A stretch of DNA of 64,000 nucleotides from Mauremys mutica (lineage: Eukaryota > Chordata > Testudines > Geoemydidae), in assembly GCF_020497125.1 (NCBI RefSeq), contig NC_059079.1, positions 12,419,553-12,483,552 of the forward strand. Reading direction: 5' to 3'. Shown in pieces: positions 48,536 through 59,375 of the stretch (position 1 is the first letter of the stretch; each line of letters starts with the position of its first letter). The position numbers were made by a program, and so were the translations under genes. The notes under the pieces were generated by a model. It was not told the origin of the DNA, did no database searches, and was given only the letters and a program-made list of their open reading frames with translations.

Positions 48536-51060
48536 ACCCAGCACAATACTGGAATTACACCAAAGTCAGACAGCCCACAAGAAATTCAACTATTATATGC
48601 CACAGACAGCAGACGGGAAGGACCAAAGTGCACCAATGCCTGAGGATCCTGCAACGGCAGGGGAAGATTAAGTGCGCTATACCCAGATAATCCTGGCAAG
48701 TGACCCACACGCACTGGCGAGACCCCTGAAATGCATGAACTCCCCCTATATATTATAGGCCAGGATTTCCATTTGCACTGAACAGCGGTGTAAATAAAGT
48801 TCACATGCTACTCTGGGCAATTTAAAGGCATTTTGAACAAAGGCCTTTCCTGCAGGGAATGTGCATAACTAAGAGTATTTTAGCTGACAAGGTAACTACT
48901 CTAAAGAACCTGTTGGCAGCATGACAAAATGGTCAAGATAATTTACTAGCCCAAGTACCAAAAAACAAACAAAACACCTACTCTGCTTGCTCTTTACCAT
49001 AATGATTGAGAACAAAAAAAAAAGATAGTTTGACTGGCGAACACAGTTTTGTAAGGGTGCTGTAGAGTTTATATCAAACTCTCATTTTAACACCATGGAA
49101 CACTGACTATAGCATGCACGGCAAAGTGATACTGCATGTATGTTTTCGCCACTTTTCCAGCTCTAAAGAGTTCAATATTAGAGGAAGCATTAGCTAAATT
49201 AAGAAGCTACACAAAAAGGCCCAGTGATAAAAACTGCGGAAATACAAAGAACCCAATGATATTAAACCCTGAATCAGACGGTTACGCCCATCAAGCAAAG
49301 CACACACTAGAAGGCTAACTTGCTGTAACAAAGATTCACACACATCTCCAAGGGGAGGAGCAAAAACCAAGAGACCTAAACATTCCAAAGCCTGAGCTGC
49401 TTTGTTAAGCAAACTCATGCTACCATTAATATAGCAGAAACCACTTTGTGACTTGATACATAGTGAAAACAGGAAGTCCATAAAGCCCAGCTTGAGACTA
49501 ATACTATAGCCCTCAAAAACTGATATTTGGGAGAAACAACAACTTACCTTCAGTAGTCAACCCCAGACATCAAATCTCTGAGACAGCTGTTGTAAAACCC
49601 AGCTCCTTCATATAAAACCTTATCACAAAGAAAGTTGGACTACCAACAGCAAAAGCAAAATGAGAGAAAGTATTGGCAGGTATCAGGGTAGCCTAAAACA
49701 GTCAAGCAACACGACCCCAAATCCCTAACTCTCCTTTGAGACTCATGTTTTACACAAACTGCTGATAAGTCATTCACTGACCAGTCCATCTTGCTCTCCA
49801 CAACCTTGTATTGTCTTTACTGGGTTCATTTCCCCCCACCTCACTCCACCCTTGAGATCCACATTTGCCTCTTACTCTCCCTGCTTTTGTTCAAACTCCA
49901 GCTTCCCATTTTGATGGGTTTTGCCCCTTCTGGTGTTGCATTACATCAGCAAATCAGAAAGCAGTTCGGTTCACCAGGATTCCAAAATGGCCTAGAGGAA
50001 TACCCTAGCACCACAGAAAATGAAATACATTCTGCTTAGCTAATAAGGCCCATCTTTTAAGCAAAAAGGAAATCCTATCTGTAATACACAAGTTTAAATA
50101 CTATTTATTGGGCTTGAGATTTGCTGTGTGATTATGGCACCAAGGGAGCTTGTGGATCACCTACAAAAGACAGGTGAAAGAGAAACAAATTGAGCATCAG
50201 TGCCTCTAAAAACAGGTTGGCTTATTAATTTATTTTTAATATCACAAAACCACTTGTAAATTGCACATCGTCTCCAAAAATAATTGCCTCCACAAACCCA
50301 GGCCATAATGAGGAAGCTCTAGCTGGGACACAGAAATTCAGAAGTTTTAAAAAAATTATTTGCAAGAGAGACGGTGCGTGCGCCAAGCTAGAAGGAGCCG
50401 TCTGCATTGTTCTGGGTAATCCAAACAGTTTTTGTTTTGTTTTGGAATGCCAGTAATTCTAGTGGCAGGAACAGCAGCTTTACGCTCAGAAATGAACCAG
50501 CTGGAGAGCTGCAGCCTCATGAAATAATGAAATGCCAAACCAACCCCTGCATCTTCCACAGTCTCTCAGGTCACCTACCAGATTAGAAGGCCTGTTGCTA
50601 TGGCAACCATATCTTGCAAGTGCTAGCTGAACTTCCCCATAATTTTTAACCCTTTAACTAGAACAAGAGGGTAATGCCAATAATGCTATACACACAAACT
50701 GGGAGTTAATGTTTGTTGTTAACACACCAGAAATTTTTTTCCTTGATCTGTTTTAGCCATTTTCCTAGAAACTAACATTACCGAATATATATTTAAAAAC
50801 ATCTAGCAAACTTCAAAAGCATCTGGCAAGGCAATGAAAACAAAATCAGGTTATGCATATGAAATATGAACATGCAAAGCAAAATGGAATTTTTACTACC
50901 CCTCGTGGTCAGAATTAGTGGACTTGTATTACAGAATATGGGTAAACCCTTCTGTGGTAAACAGAAGGCAGACTGAAGCCATACTAAGGGTGACAGATGG
51001 CCAATGCTGTACTAGCACCTTCTAGTTGTCTAAAAGAAACCCACTGCCAAATGACAAGGT
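48536..51060. other. Unassigned non-coding sequence
   Basis: AT-rich, no recognisable feature. Confidence 0.4.
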
Positions 51061-53264
51061 CCCCCCCGTCCCTCCCCACCAAAATAGTTTCACGGCAAAA
51101 GTGTCACAAAAAGTACACCAGTGATGCTGCACACCCGCATGCACCCACATGGCTCCACAGCAAGTTCTCTCACTCGCAGGTGCGGAAGAATTTTGTATCT
51201 GCCCAATGCTTTATAGAAGTACAGTAAAAGAACAAAGTAGAATGCTGGCACTGCCAGATGTCTTGTCAACTTGGTATGCAATTTGAAAAACGGGGGACTT
51301 TCTAGGAATTCATCCTAGCTGCAGGAAGAACAAATTATCAGCAGGTTTTAGTTGTTTACAGGCCTTGAACGAGATCTTTAAAAGAGGAGTAAAGTTCACA
51401 CACTAGACTATCCCAGGCTATTTCACAGTTCACTGGGAGCAGCTGAGTGAGGGATCCCTCTGCTCTGCGGAAAGTTTGTTTTCTGCCTCCCTCATGCGGG
51501 TAGCAAATCCACCTGCTTGATCCGGATCACATCTGCCCCTACAGCCCCCACACATCATGACAGGGTGAACCGGACCAGAATCTTATCAGTTACACTCAGC
51601 TGCTGATTCCACCAGCTAAGCAAGCACTGCGTACAGCAGCAGCAGCATGGGTGCAATCCTCAGGTAGGGAAAAAAGAGAGGAGAAAAAGGCCAAAAGGTT
51701 GAGTGCAGCACCACAGGGCGATCAAGCAGCACGTCACAGAGGGGGATACAATTCAGTCCTTTGCTCCCTAACCAACAGGAGCTAAAAGTTTTGAGAGGAG
51801 GGAGGACACAGCCCGGGGTCTCTAGCGGATCATCCCCTTCTGACCAGCTAATAAACAGCATGTTGGAAAGAGACTCAACTGCTCTGTGCTGGAAAGGCCG
51901 CTGCCAGGCACAGCTAAGAGAAGGGGAGCAAAGAGCACGTGCTGGGGAAGAAGACACGGGTCCCAGAAGGTTCTCTTCCTTGGAGAAGTTGAGAGCCCGG
52001 AACAAAAGGGACTGAAATAGAAAGAGGGGGAGGGGAAAGATGCACAGAAGGGAGAAGAAAATGGAGACTGGCATAACTCAGGGGTGAAGCTAGAGAAGTG
52101 CATGAAATCTTTACGGGGAGGGGGCAGAGAGAAGGAAAAAGAAAGCACAGGCTGCGTTTTAACAGGACAGAGGGGTAGCCAAAAGCACTCAGAACCCCTT
52201 GGAATCCATCCTTCCCCCATTTGAGAACCTGCAGCAGGGAGAGAGGCGGCCCTTCCCTCCCGCCTCCAAGCTAGTCCCAACAAGCTCCTGGGAAAGTGAG
52301 GCGAATTTCAGGTTTTGCCTTTGGTCAGCCTTAAGCACCGCTGAGGGGAATTGCGTTGTTTTTATTAAGTTAAATAAAAGGGCAGCCTGTCTACGAAGAC
52401 CAGAGATGCTGGGATAGAGATATAATGGCAACGGGGCTAGGGCTGGGCACTGCAGCCACTGTTTCTAGTGTTTATCGCTGGGCTGCACACTCAACCTGAA
52501 TCTGGTAATCTGCCAGCTCTTATTATGTAAGGGATACAGATATGGAATGTTTGAGAAATTACCCAACGGATTCTAAAAGGGACAGGCACCCTGCAATATC
52601 ATCAGCTACAGTAACAGGGCTGCCTCGCATTCCCAAAGATAACTCCGTGTACCCCTAAAAAAATTTAAATGATGCCCTTGTTACTCACCCCCCGCACCTC
52701 AAGCGCTAATTTGACACTGGCGGCGAGGAGCATTTGGTCTGCAGTCAAAGCAATTTAATACTCTGTCATTCCGAGAGTCAAAATCTCTTTAGAGAAGAAA
52801 AAGCTTCAACTGGCAACAGAAACATTAACCACATAATTGCCAGATTCAAAATATCCAGCACCTGCCACGGTGTAGGGCCCAAGCAGTTATGAACAGCGGA
52901 TTTCAGACATTTGTTAGAACCTCAAGAAGTTGCCCTGCCTATGTGTGGAAGTGAGACGGTAGCTGCACAATTCTTTCCATGTGCCATTGTTAGAGATGTT
53001 CCCGTATTGCAGGGTCCTTCTTCCCACCTCACCCCCCTCCTTGCCCCCCGTTTTCCCCAGGCTGCTCTCGGGTCGAGACAAGCTGAATGCCTCAAAGTTC
53101 ATTCTAATTCATTTCAGATTAAATTAGTTTGAATGAGTAGCACCTAGTGGTTGTCAAGCATGCAAGTGCCATACAGATGGTAGTGAGAGAAGACTGTCCT
53201 GCAGTCGTCCTTTCAGGCAAAGTCCCCACTGAAGTCCATGAGATTTTTGCCCTGACCCTAAATG
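51061..53264. other. Unassigned non-coding sequence
   Basis: Frames of 152 and 153 codons on the minus strand (51616-52074 and 51822-52283) overlap each other in different frames in a purine/pyrimidine-skewed area. Neither has a recognisable domain, so neither is called. Confidence 0.4.
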
Positions 53265-53269
53265 TTTTT

Positions 53270-53327
<58 letters not shown>
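53265..53327. repeat. T15-G48 homopolymer junction
   Basis: Fifteen T residues (53265-53279) pass directly into 48 uninterrupted G residues (53280-53327). This is far longer than any other single-base run in the window (next longest 16). The glycine- or proline-rich frames at 53119-53476 come from it. It may be real and able to form G-quadruplexes, or it may be a sequencing or assembly artefact. Confidence 0.97.
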
Positions 53328-53328
<1 letters not shown>

Positions 53329-53833
53329 GGGGAGATTCATTACACAGCAAACCTTGGAGGATGAATTCCTGAATTCCAGGGTGACCTGTGGAGGAAAGTA
53401 CCAAAGTCTAGTGCTGATATATACCCAATGCCATCAAAGTCAGGGCAGGAGCCAGGCAGCACATGGACATGATTAAGGGATGGGGCTGGAACCTGGTATT
53501 TTACTGTTGCAGCTTATCTTAGGAGAGAGAAAAGAAGCCATCTTCAGATACAGCAAAACGGGGCTAACGGTTCATTGCAGCACTTCCTCTTCTTCAGCTG
53601 CAAGGTTCTCCTTCATCACACTGCATTATGGACAAGGACCCAACCACCACCACCCTTCACAGCATCTCACTTGACTTCTTTACTGGGTCAGTTCAACCCC
53701 CCCTCCCCCCGTCTCCACTGGCCTTTCACTGAACTAGCTTCAACCATTTAAATAGTCTGTCCAGCAAATGTAGAAAGGGCCAAACCATTTTAAATCACTC
53801 CCAGACACTGCGCTGTAGCTTTAGGCTCCAATA
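53328..53833. other. Unassigned non-coding sequence
   Basis: No feature recognised. Confidence 0.4.
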
Positions 53834-54005
53834 CAGGGGTAGTCAATAGGGGGATCACAGGCCAAACCTGGACCGCCAGACTCTTTGGAACAGACCCCCC
53901 CCTCCCCAAAATCTTTTTCATTATTTTCTTCTCTGGAGTCTGGACCTCGACTATACCTTTACCAAGAAATCTGGACTTTGACAAAACCTAACTGGACTAC
54001 CCCTA
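53834..54005. mobile_element. hAT-like MITE, about 172 bp
   Basis: It starts CAGGGGTAGTCAATAGGGGG and ends GGACTACCCCTA, giving 10- to 11-bp inverted ends with one change at the tip. Interior motifs 'GGCCAAACCTGGACCGCCAG' and 'GGAACAGACC' are typical of a turtle hAT MITE as I know it. No convincing 8-bp duplication was found. Confidence 0.65.
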
Positions 54006-55224
54006 CCCACAATGCTCACCAGGCAGGTATGCCTCGCTCAAAAGCCCAAACCAGTTGGAACCATGATCAACAAATGCTGTCACCCAAGACCAGTGCACGT
54101 GTCCGGGGTTCCACCCGCACCAGTTGTGGAATGGAAAGGCTCCGGGTTGCATGATCACTCTGCAGCAGGAGCAGCGGGCACAGAGCTTTGGTGAAGGAGC
54201 ACTGGGCCACTCTGCCGCATGCAGCTATCGAACTGACCCAAGAGCACATATACAGCAACAGTAGCCCAAGTAGGTTTGTCTTGCAGGATAATGCAGGCTA
54301 TCGAGGCTTGCTGTCTCTCTGAACTACCATGCCTCAGTTGACCTGTTCCTCCCTTGATATCAGTGTGTACCCCCCCACCATTACATACACACAGTGTTAG
54401 AGGAATGCTGTTCTCCCAAACACACTGCTACAGAAATGCTCCCCTTTCTAAGCACAGCTCATTTACCACATTATATGACTCTCTACTAGAAATCTCTTAA
54501 TAGCTTAAGACAAAACAGATTTAAACACAAACCAGCAGCCTTGCTCAATTCCTCCCCCCGCAAGCCATATAGCGTCTTTATGCTGCCCTCAGAGCCCAGA
54601 TGACATGCTTTCTCAGCAAGACAAGCCTGGTCAGGGGAGCCCTACAGTCCTGGCTTGGGAGCTACAAATGCGCATAGCTAGTAACAATTCCATAGGTTAT
54701 GATGAAACAGTTTAGCTCCTCCCTCTCAATACACTCATCCCTGCGCCTTGCCAATTGGCTTAAGCAATAACTTAATTAGCTATGTATATCAACACTAAAC
54801 ATCTGTAACCAGCAAAATTTACAACCAGAAATAAAGAGGAGTGACCTGCTCTACATTGAAAGACATTTAGGTTCTTGGATTACAGCTATGTGGACAGGCA
54901 AAATTCATTATCTGTAATAGCTGCCCTTATAACCAGATTAAACACAAAGGCATCAATTTCATATTCCTTGACCGAACGATGTGCTCCCTCCCTTCCATTG
55001 CAGTAGCCTTCCCTCCTAGACGAACGGGCAACATTCAGACAAAACCCACCATTTCAATTTCAAAAGCTAGGGTTTATGCATATACAGATCTCCCCTTCCC
55101 TCCTGGAGCTGAAAAACTCAAACCCCTCTTCCCCAGCTGCTGTTCATGGATCCCTGGCTGGTCACTTGCTGGCAGGAGTGCTACCTATGGTACTTATATG
55201 GCTCCTATTAACGTATGTAGCCTC
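54006..55224. other. Unassigned non-coding sequence
   Basis: No feature recognised. Confidence 0.4.
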
Positions 55225-55385
55225 ACAAATTCCTCTGAGGTAGGGAAAGTACCATCATCCCTATTTTACAAACGGCGGGGCTGAGGGACAGAGAGACTAA
55301 GTGATTTTTCCCCAAGGTCACGGGAAGTTGGGTGGAATGGGAGACCCAGCCTAGCACCCTAACCACCAGTCCATCCTTCCTCTCC
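55225..55385 (-). repeat. MIR-like CORE-SINE, antisense
   Basis: 'CCTCTGAGGTAGGGAAAGTA', 'ATCCCTATTTTACAAACGG', 'GGCTGAGGGACAGAGAGACT', 'CCCAAGGTCACGGGAAG' and 'ACCCTAACCACCAGTCCA' follow the antisense MIR order closely. Confidence 0.88.
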
Positions 55386-55899
55386 CAAAGGAAGTGACCT
55401 GGGTGACCACATGGTGCTAAGATCACGTCTATTTCATTAAGACAACTAAAAAATATGTCCATACTTTCCTAAAGTTACTTTTCCGTGTGTGCATGTTATA
55501 CCAACACGGACAGGAGGGGAGGTGGCACGTGTGATCATGGGCAGGAGGGAGGAAATGTACAAAACACTATGAAGATGTGGGACACTCAACTGAAGCCCTC
55601 TCCAGCATTTCCACCAGATAAGGAAAGGTCCTGAGGATCAAGTTATTGTTTTGCAAATACCTGGTCCACAAGCTATGTACTTGGTTCCTTCAACCTTCCA
55701 GAAATAGAAGGATGGGGATAGTTTCATGTTCACTTTATCAAATGTGTGTTCCCGAAACAGAGATTGCAATTCAAACCTGCATCTCCCTGTTTTTCTATAA
55801 GTTGTGTCCAATGGTCTGCTCATAGCCCAAGAATTTCAAAGGGGTCTCAGAACTAAAACAGAGAGGTGCCTCTCTTACAAAAAAAATACTAGGAAGTCG
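55386..55899. other. Unassigned non-coding sequence
   Basis: No feature recognised. Confidence 0.4.
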
Positions 55900-56370
55900 C
55901 AGACGCTGCATGGTGAGTGCACTGCACACACCAGGGGCTCCTTGCATCCCTCTGTCCCATGCACAAGCTCCTTGTGTGCCACCCCCTTTGATTTCAGGGA
56001 CATGCTGCAACACCCCTGCCATGCCAGAGTCTGCGTGCCCCCCTTCTCTCACAGGTTTCAGAGTAGCAGCCGTGTTAGTCTGTATCCACAAAAAGAACAG
56101 GAGTACTTCTCTCACACACTCACTCACACTCCCTGCTCTCCAACATGCCAGGGTCCTCCACCTTCCCCCAATGCCATGGGATCTCCCCTTGCCAGGGTGC
56201 TTCACTATTCCATTATGCCAGGACTGTGCGTGTGACCCATAACCCTCTCTCCCCCTTCTTCCATTTACTGAAGCCCTCCATCTGTCCCCCATATGTCAGT
56301 TCTGTGCCCCCCTCATTCTCAAGGCTCTGCATGTGGCCCTATTCCATCCCCCCATTATTCTCCTCTTCCC
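55900..56370. repeat. Degenerate tandem-like C-rich repeat (ATGCCAGGGTC motif)
   Basis: Variants of a 'CATGCCAGRGTC...GTGTGCCCC...TTCCCCC' unit recur: CATGCCAGAGTCTG near 56020, CATGCCAGGGTCC near 56143, TGCCAGGGTGC near 56188, and ATGCCAGGACTGTGCGTG near 56215. Spacing is irregular, roughly 30-120 bp, and is lengthened by a 52-bp insertion. The frames of 110-165 codons across the block are products of the repeat. Confidence 0.55.
56054..56105 (-). mobile_element. 52-bp micro-insertion of a retroelement end with 11-bp target duplication
   Basis: 'GGTTTCAGAGTAGCAGCCG' through 'AACAGGAGTA' is the same constant end as the element at 33182 in opposite orientation, but only 52 bp long. It is flanked by CTTCTCTCACA at 56043-56053 and again at 56106-56116. 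A variable-length duplication and extreme truncation point to target-primed retrotransposition. Confidence 0.85.
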
Positions 56371-57759
56371 CCCCCCCTTTTCAGCAGATCACTAAACTCA
56401 ATAGGATTCTGACCACCAACGCACTGAATGTCCCCTGAAACGCTGAATTGATCGGACGTGACATTTCGCCGTCCCTGCATTACCTCCAAACAGCGCCATG
56501 CCTTCGAGTCGGCAGAGTTTGTAAGTCTTACGCTCAACAGCGCAACAGTACCCGAATGACATTTAAAAATCTTATACTGAAGGTGAGAAGGGGCAAAAAT
56601 ACTTGTTTTCTAAGCTGCTAATTAACGTACCGTGGCCCTTCTGGGAAAATAAATAAATAAAATGATATTTCTGTTCCTGATTGCGTGTTCTTCATGGGAA
56701 TGATGAATGAGCCCTTGTGTAATGAAGATTCAAACAATACTATTTCACCTTCCCAGTCATTTCCTACAAGGCATGTTCCCTACAAATCAGCAAGCCAAGC
56801 AGTGATAGCCTGTTATTTTCATCAGATTACGCTAAGTGTACACTGCGCTCAGAGCCTTCTTCCACCCAGAACAAACCATGTGCTTGAGTGAACTAACTTG
56901 CTGAACAGCCCCTAATTGCTTCCCCCACCCCCAAACCGATCAATCTATTTGTAACAAACGGAAGGAGACACACGAGTACAACTAGTTGCTGAGAGGGAGG
57001 TACCAAAAGGGAGCAGTATGCTGTCCAATTCCATCATTTCCAGCAACAAGACAATGGACTGCAGGAGCGACAAACACGCTAGAACATACTAAAACTGGAC
57101 AATGTGGAGAGCAAATCGAGATGAAGCAACATTAAAAGTTAAAATTAATTAGCTGGCACATTGACAGAGAATCCATTGTACGGCACAGTGAAGCAATCGA
57201 AAGTGCAAAGGCTTTATATAAGTAATGCTGAAAACTCCTTAATGACTGCAGGTAAAGATAGACGCACTGTTAAGACATGCCATGACACCAACCAGGCTCC
57301 AAGAGAAGCAAGAGTAACGCTTCTTTTAACACAGCTTGTAAAGCTCGTCTGTGTTGGGTCCCATAAGGCTTTAAAGAAAAAAGCCTGGACTAAAAAAATA
57401 TGAGTCGTGTTTACCACTGCCCAGCGTTGCAGGACTCACTGTGAAAGCAGCACTTGCTTGAAAGAAAGGGCTTTGAAACTAGGTTGAAGGTTTGCTCCTG
57501 GACACCAGAGACCCCAGTACTGCATCACTCACTACATTTCTGATCAAGTCACTACAGTATCGCTGATTTTTCAAGGCGTGCAAAAATACATGCCTGGGAT
57601 AAAACCTGGAGGAACAAAATTAGTTTCAAGCCGCAGCCAGCGGCCTTTTATTAAACAGTGCCACTTGAGTCCCCAATACCCATCGTTTCTGCCATGAAAC
57701 ACAAACCATGTATCTTAGGTACTCCTATGGCTCCTATTACCACAGCAATGAGAACTTCA
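56371..57759. other. Unassigned non-coding sequence
   Basis: The plus-strand frame at 57161-57403 (80 codons from a TTG) has no recognisable domain. No repeats were recognised. Confidence 0.4.
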
Positions 57760-57935
57760 CTATGATATATTTATCCTCACCATCCTTGTGATACATGCAA
57801 GTACCATCACCCCCACATAGTGATGGGAAACTGAGGCGTGGGGACATTAAGTGGCTTGCCCACGGTCACAGACGTAACTGAACCTGGGTCTCCCAGACTG
57901 ACACCCTAACCACTGTTCCATCCATCCTCTCCTAA
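57760..57935 (-). repeat. MIR-like CORE-SINE, antisense
   Basis: 'CACATAGTGATGGGAAACTG', 'AGGCGTGGGGACATTAAGTG', 'GCTTGCCCACGGTCACAG' and 'CACCCTAACCACTGTTCC' give the antisense MIR order. Confidence 0.88.
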
Positions 57936-58379
57936 AGATTATTTCCCTACTTTGCAAGAATCTCAGGCCTCAGAATTACTCTAAGGCTGTAGAGGAAGTG
58001 ATTTACACAGCCAAGATGATGAAATCAAGACAGCAATGAGATGTAGACAGTCATCATTGACGTTTCAGTCACAAGGTAATCACAAACTTGTCCCCAGCTT
58101 CTACAATGAAATGAGCTCTGGTTGTCAAAGGGGGTTGGAGGAGTAGTACCCAAGCCACTAGAAGAGTGGAGAACACCTGTTTCCCCTACAAACTGCCCCC
58201 AACTGCAGAAACTTTCCACGTTCTCTAACCAGGGCTTCAAGGTACATGGTAGGCACCTTTGAAAGGCCTGAGAGAAGGTAGTTGATAGTCATGTCAAAAA
58301 AGAAAATAAGCTTTGGAGCAGTATCAGTGGAGCAGGAAGTCCAGCGGTCTTTTCAAGTGTTAAGGATGATCACCAGCAG
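57936..58379. other. Unassigned non-coding sequence
   Basis: No feature recognised. Confidence 0.4.
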
Positions 58380-59228
58380 TATAAGAACAGCCATACTGGG
58401 TCAGACCAAAGGTCCATCTAGCCCAGTATCCTGTCTACTGACAGTGGCCAATGCCAGGTGCCCCAGAGGGAATGAACAGAACAGTTAATCAAGTGATCAT
58501 CCCCTGTTGCTCATTCCCAGTTTCTGGCAAACAGAGGCTAGGGACACCATCCCTGCCCATCCTGGCTAATAGCCATTGATAGACCTATCCTCCATGAATT
58601 TATCTAGTTCTTTTTTGAACCCTGTTATAGTCTTGGCCTTCACAACATCCTCTGGCAAGGAATTCCACAGGCTGACTGTGTGTTGTGTGAGGAAATACTT
58701 CCCTTTGTTTGTTTTAAACCTGCCGCCTACTAATTTCACTTGGTGACCCCTAGTTCTTGCGTTATGAGAAGGAGTAAATAACATTTCCTTATTTACTTTC
58801 TCCACACCAGTCAGGATTTTATAGACCTCTATCATATCCTCCCCCCCACCCATTACTCTTCTCTTTTCCAAGCTGAAAAGTCCCATTCTTACTAATCTTT
58901 CCTCATATGGAAGCCATTCCATACCCCTAATCATTTTTGTTGCCCTTTTCTGAACCTTTTCCAATTCAAATACATCTTTTTTTGAGACGGGTCGACCACA
59001 TCTGCATGCAGTATTCAAGTTGTGGGCGTACTATGGATTTATATAGAGGCAATATGATATTTTCTGTCTCATTATCTATCCCTTTCTTAATGATGCCCAC
59101 CATTCTGTTCACTTTTTTGACTGCTGCTACACACTGAACGGATGTTTTCAGAGAACTAGCCACAATGACTTCAAGATCTCTTTCTCAAGTGGGAACAGGT
59201 AATCTAGACCCCATCATTTTATATGTTT
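58380..59228 (-). mobile_element. CR1/L2-clade LINE, 5'-truncated, C-terminal end of the reverse-transcriptase ORF plus 3' UTR
   Basis: Read on the minus strand, the copy has a truncated coding part and a 3' UTR ending near 'AGTATGGCTGTTCTTA' at 58380. Two overlapping minus frames, 58966-59163 and 58566-59018, carry consecutive landmarks of the region after the polymerase domain. The first has '[17 protein letters not shown]'. The second has '[14 protein letters not shown]', 'LPYEERL', 'LFSLEKRR', '[10 protein letters not shown]' and '[10 protein letters not shown]'. The frame change lies at the T-run near 58976-58983, so the copy is broken there. The residual frame of about 150 codons ends at its natural stop near 58566. 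The copy lacks the endonuclease and polymerase core and cannot move by itself. Little decay suggests a relatively young insertion. Confidence 0.9.
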
Positions 59229-59299
59229 GTCTACAAACAATGAAGTACCTGAGATGAATATTGCACAGGGTTTCTTGCAGCATCTGATACTGGACACTG

Positions 59300-59375
59300 C
59301 CAGAGACTGAATATTGGACTAGAAGGGACCTTGATTTTGATCCAGTCTGGAAGTTCCTACACTCACAGAGCAATA
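59300..59375 (-). mobile_element. Antisense CR1-like 3' fragment
   Basis: 'ATTGGACTAGAAGGGACCTT' with 'GATCCAGTCTGGAAGTTCC' resembles the reverse complement of the CR1 motif GGACTAGATGACC...AAGGTCCCTTC. Decayed. Confidence 0.55.

Noticed and set aside
51616..52283. Two minus-strand frames of about 150 codons
   Set aside because: They overlap in different frames in compositionally skewed DNA, with no domain, and their start codons are not convincing.
53119..53476. Poly-glycine and poly-proline proteins
   Set aside because: They are translations of the G48 tract.
57161..57403. 80-codon frame with an NPLYG motif, considered as a signalling-protein exon
   Set aside because: It starts at a TTG. 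The match is five residues only, the rest resembles nothing I know, and there are no clear splice sites.
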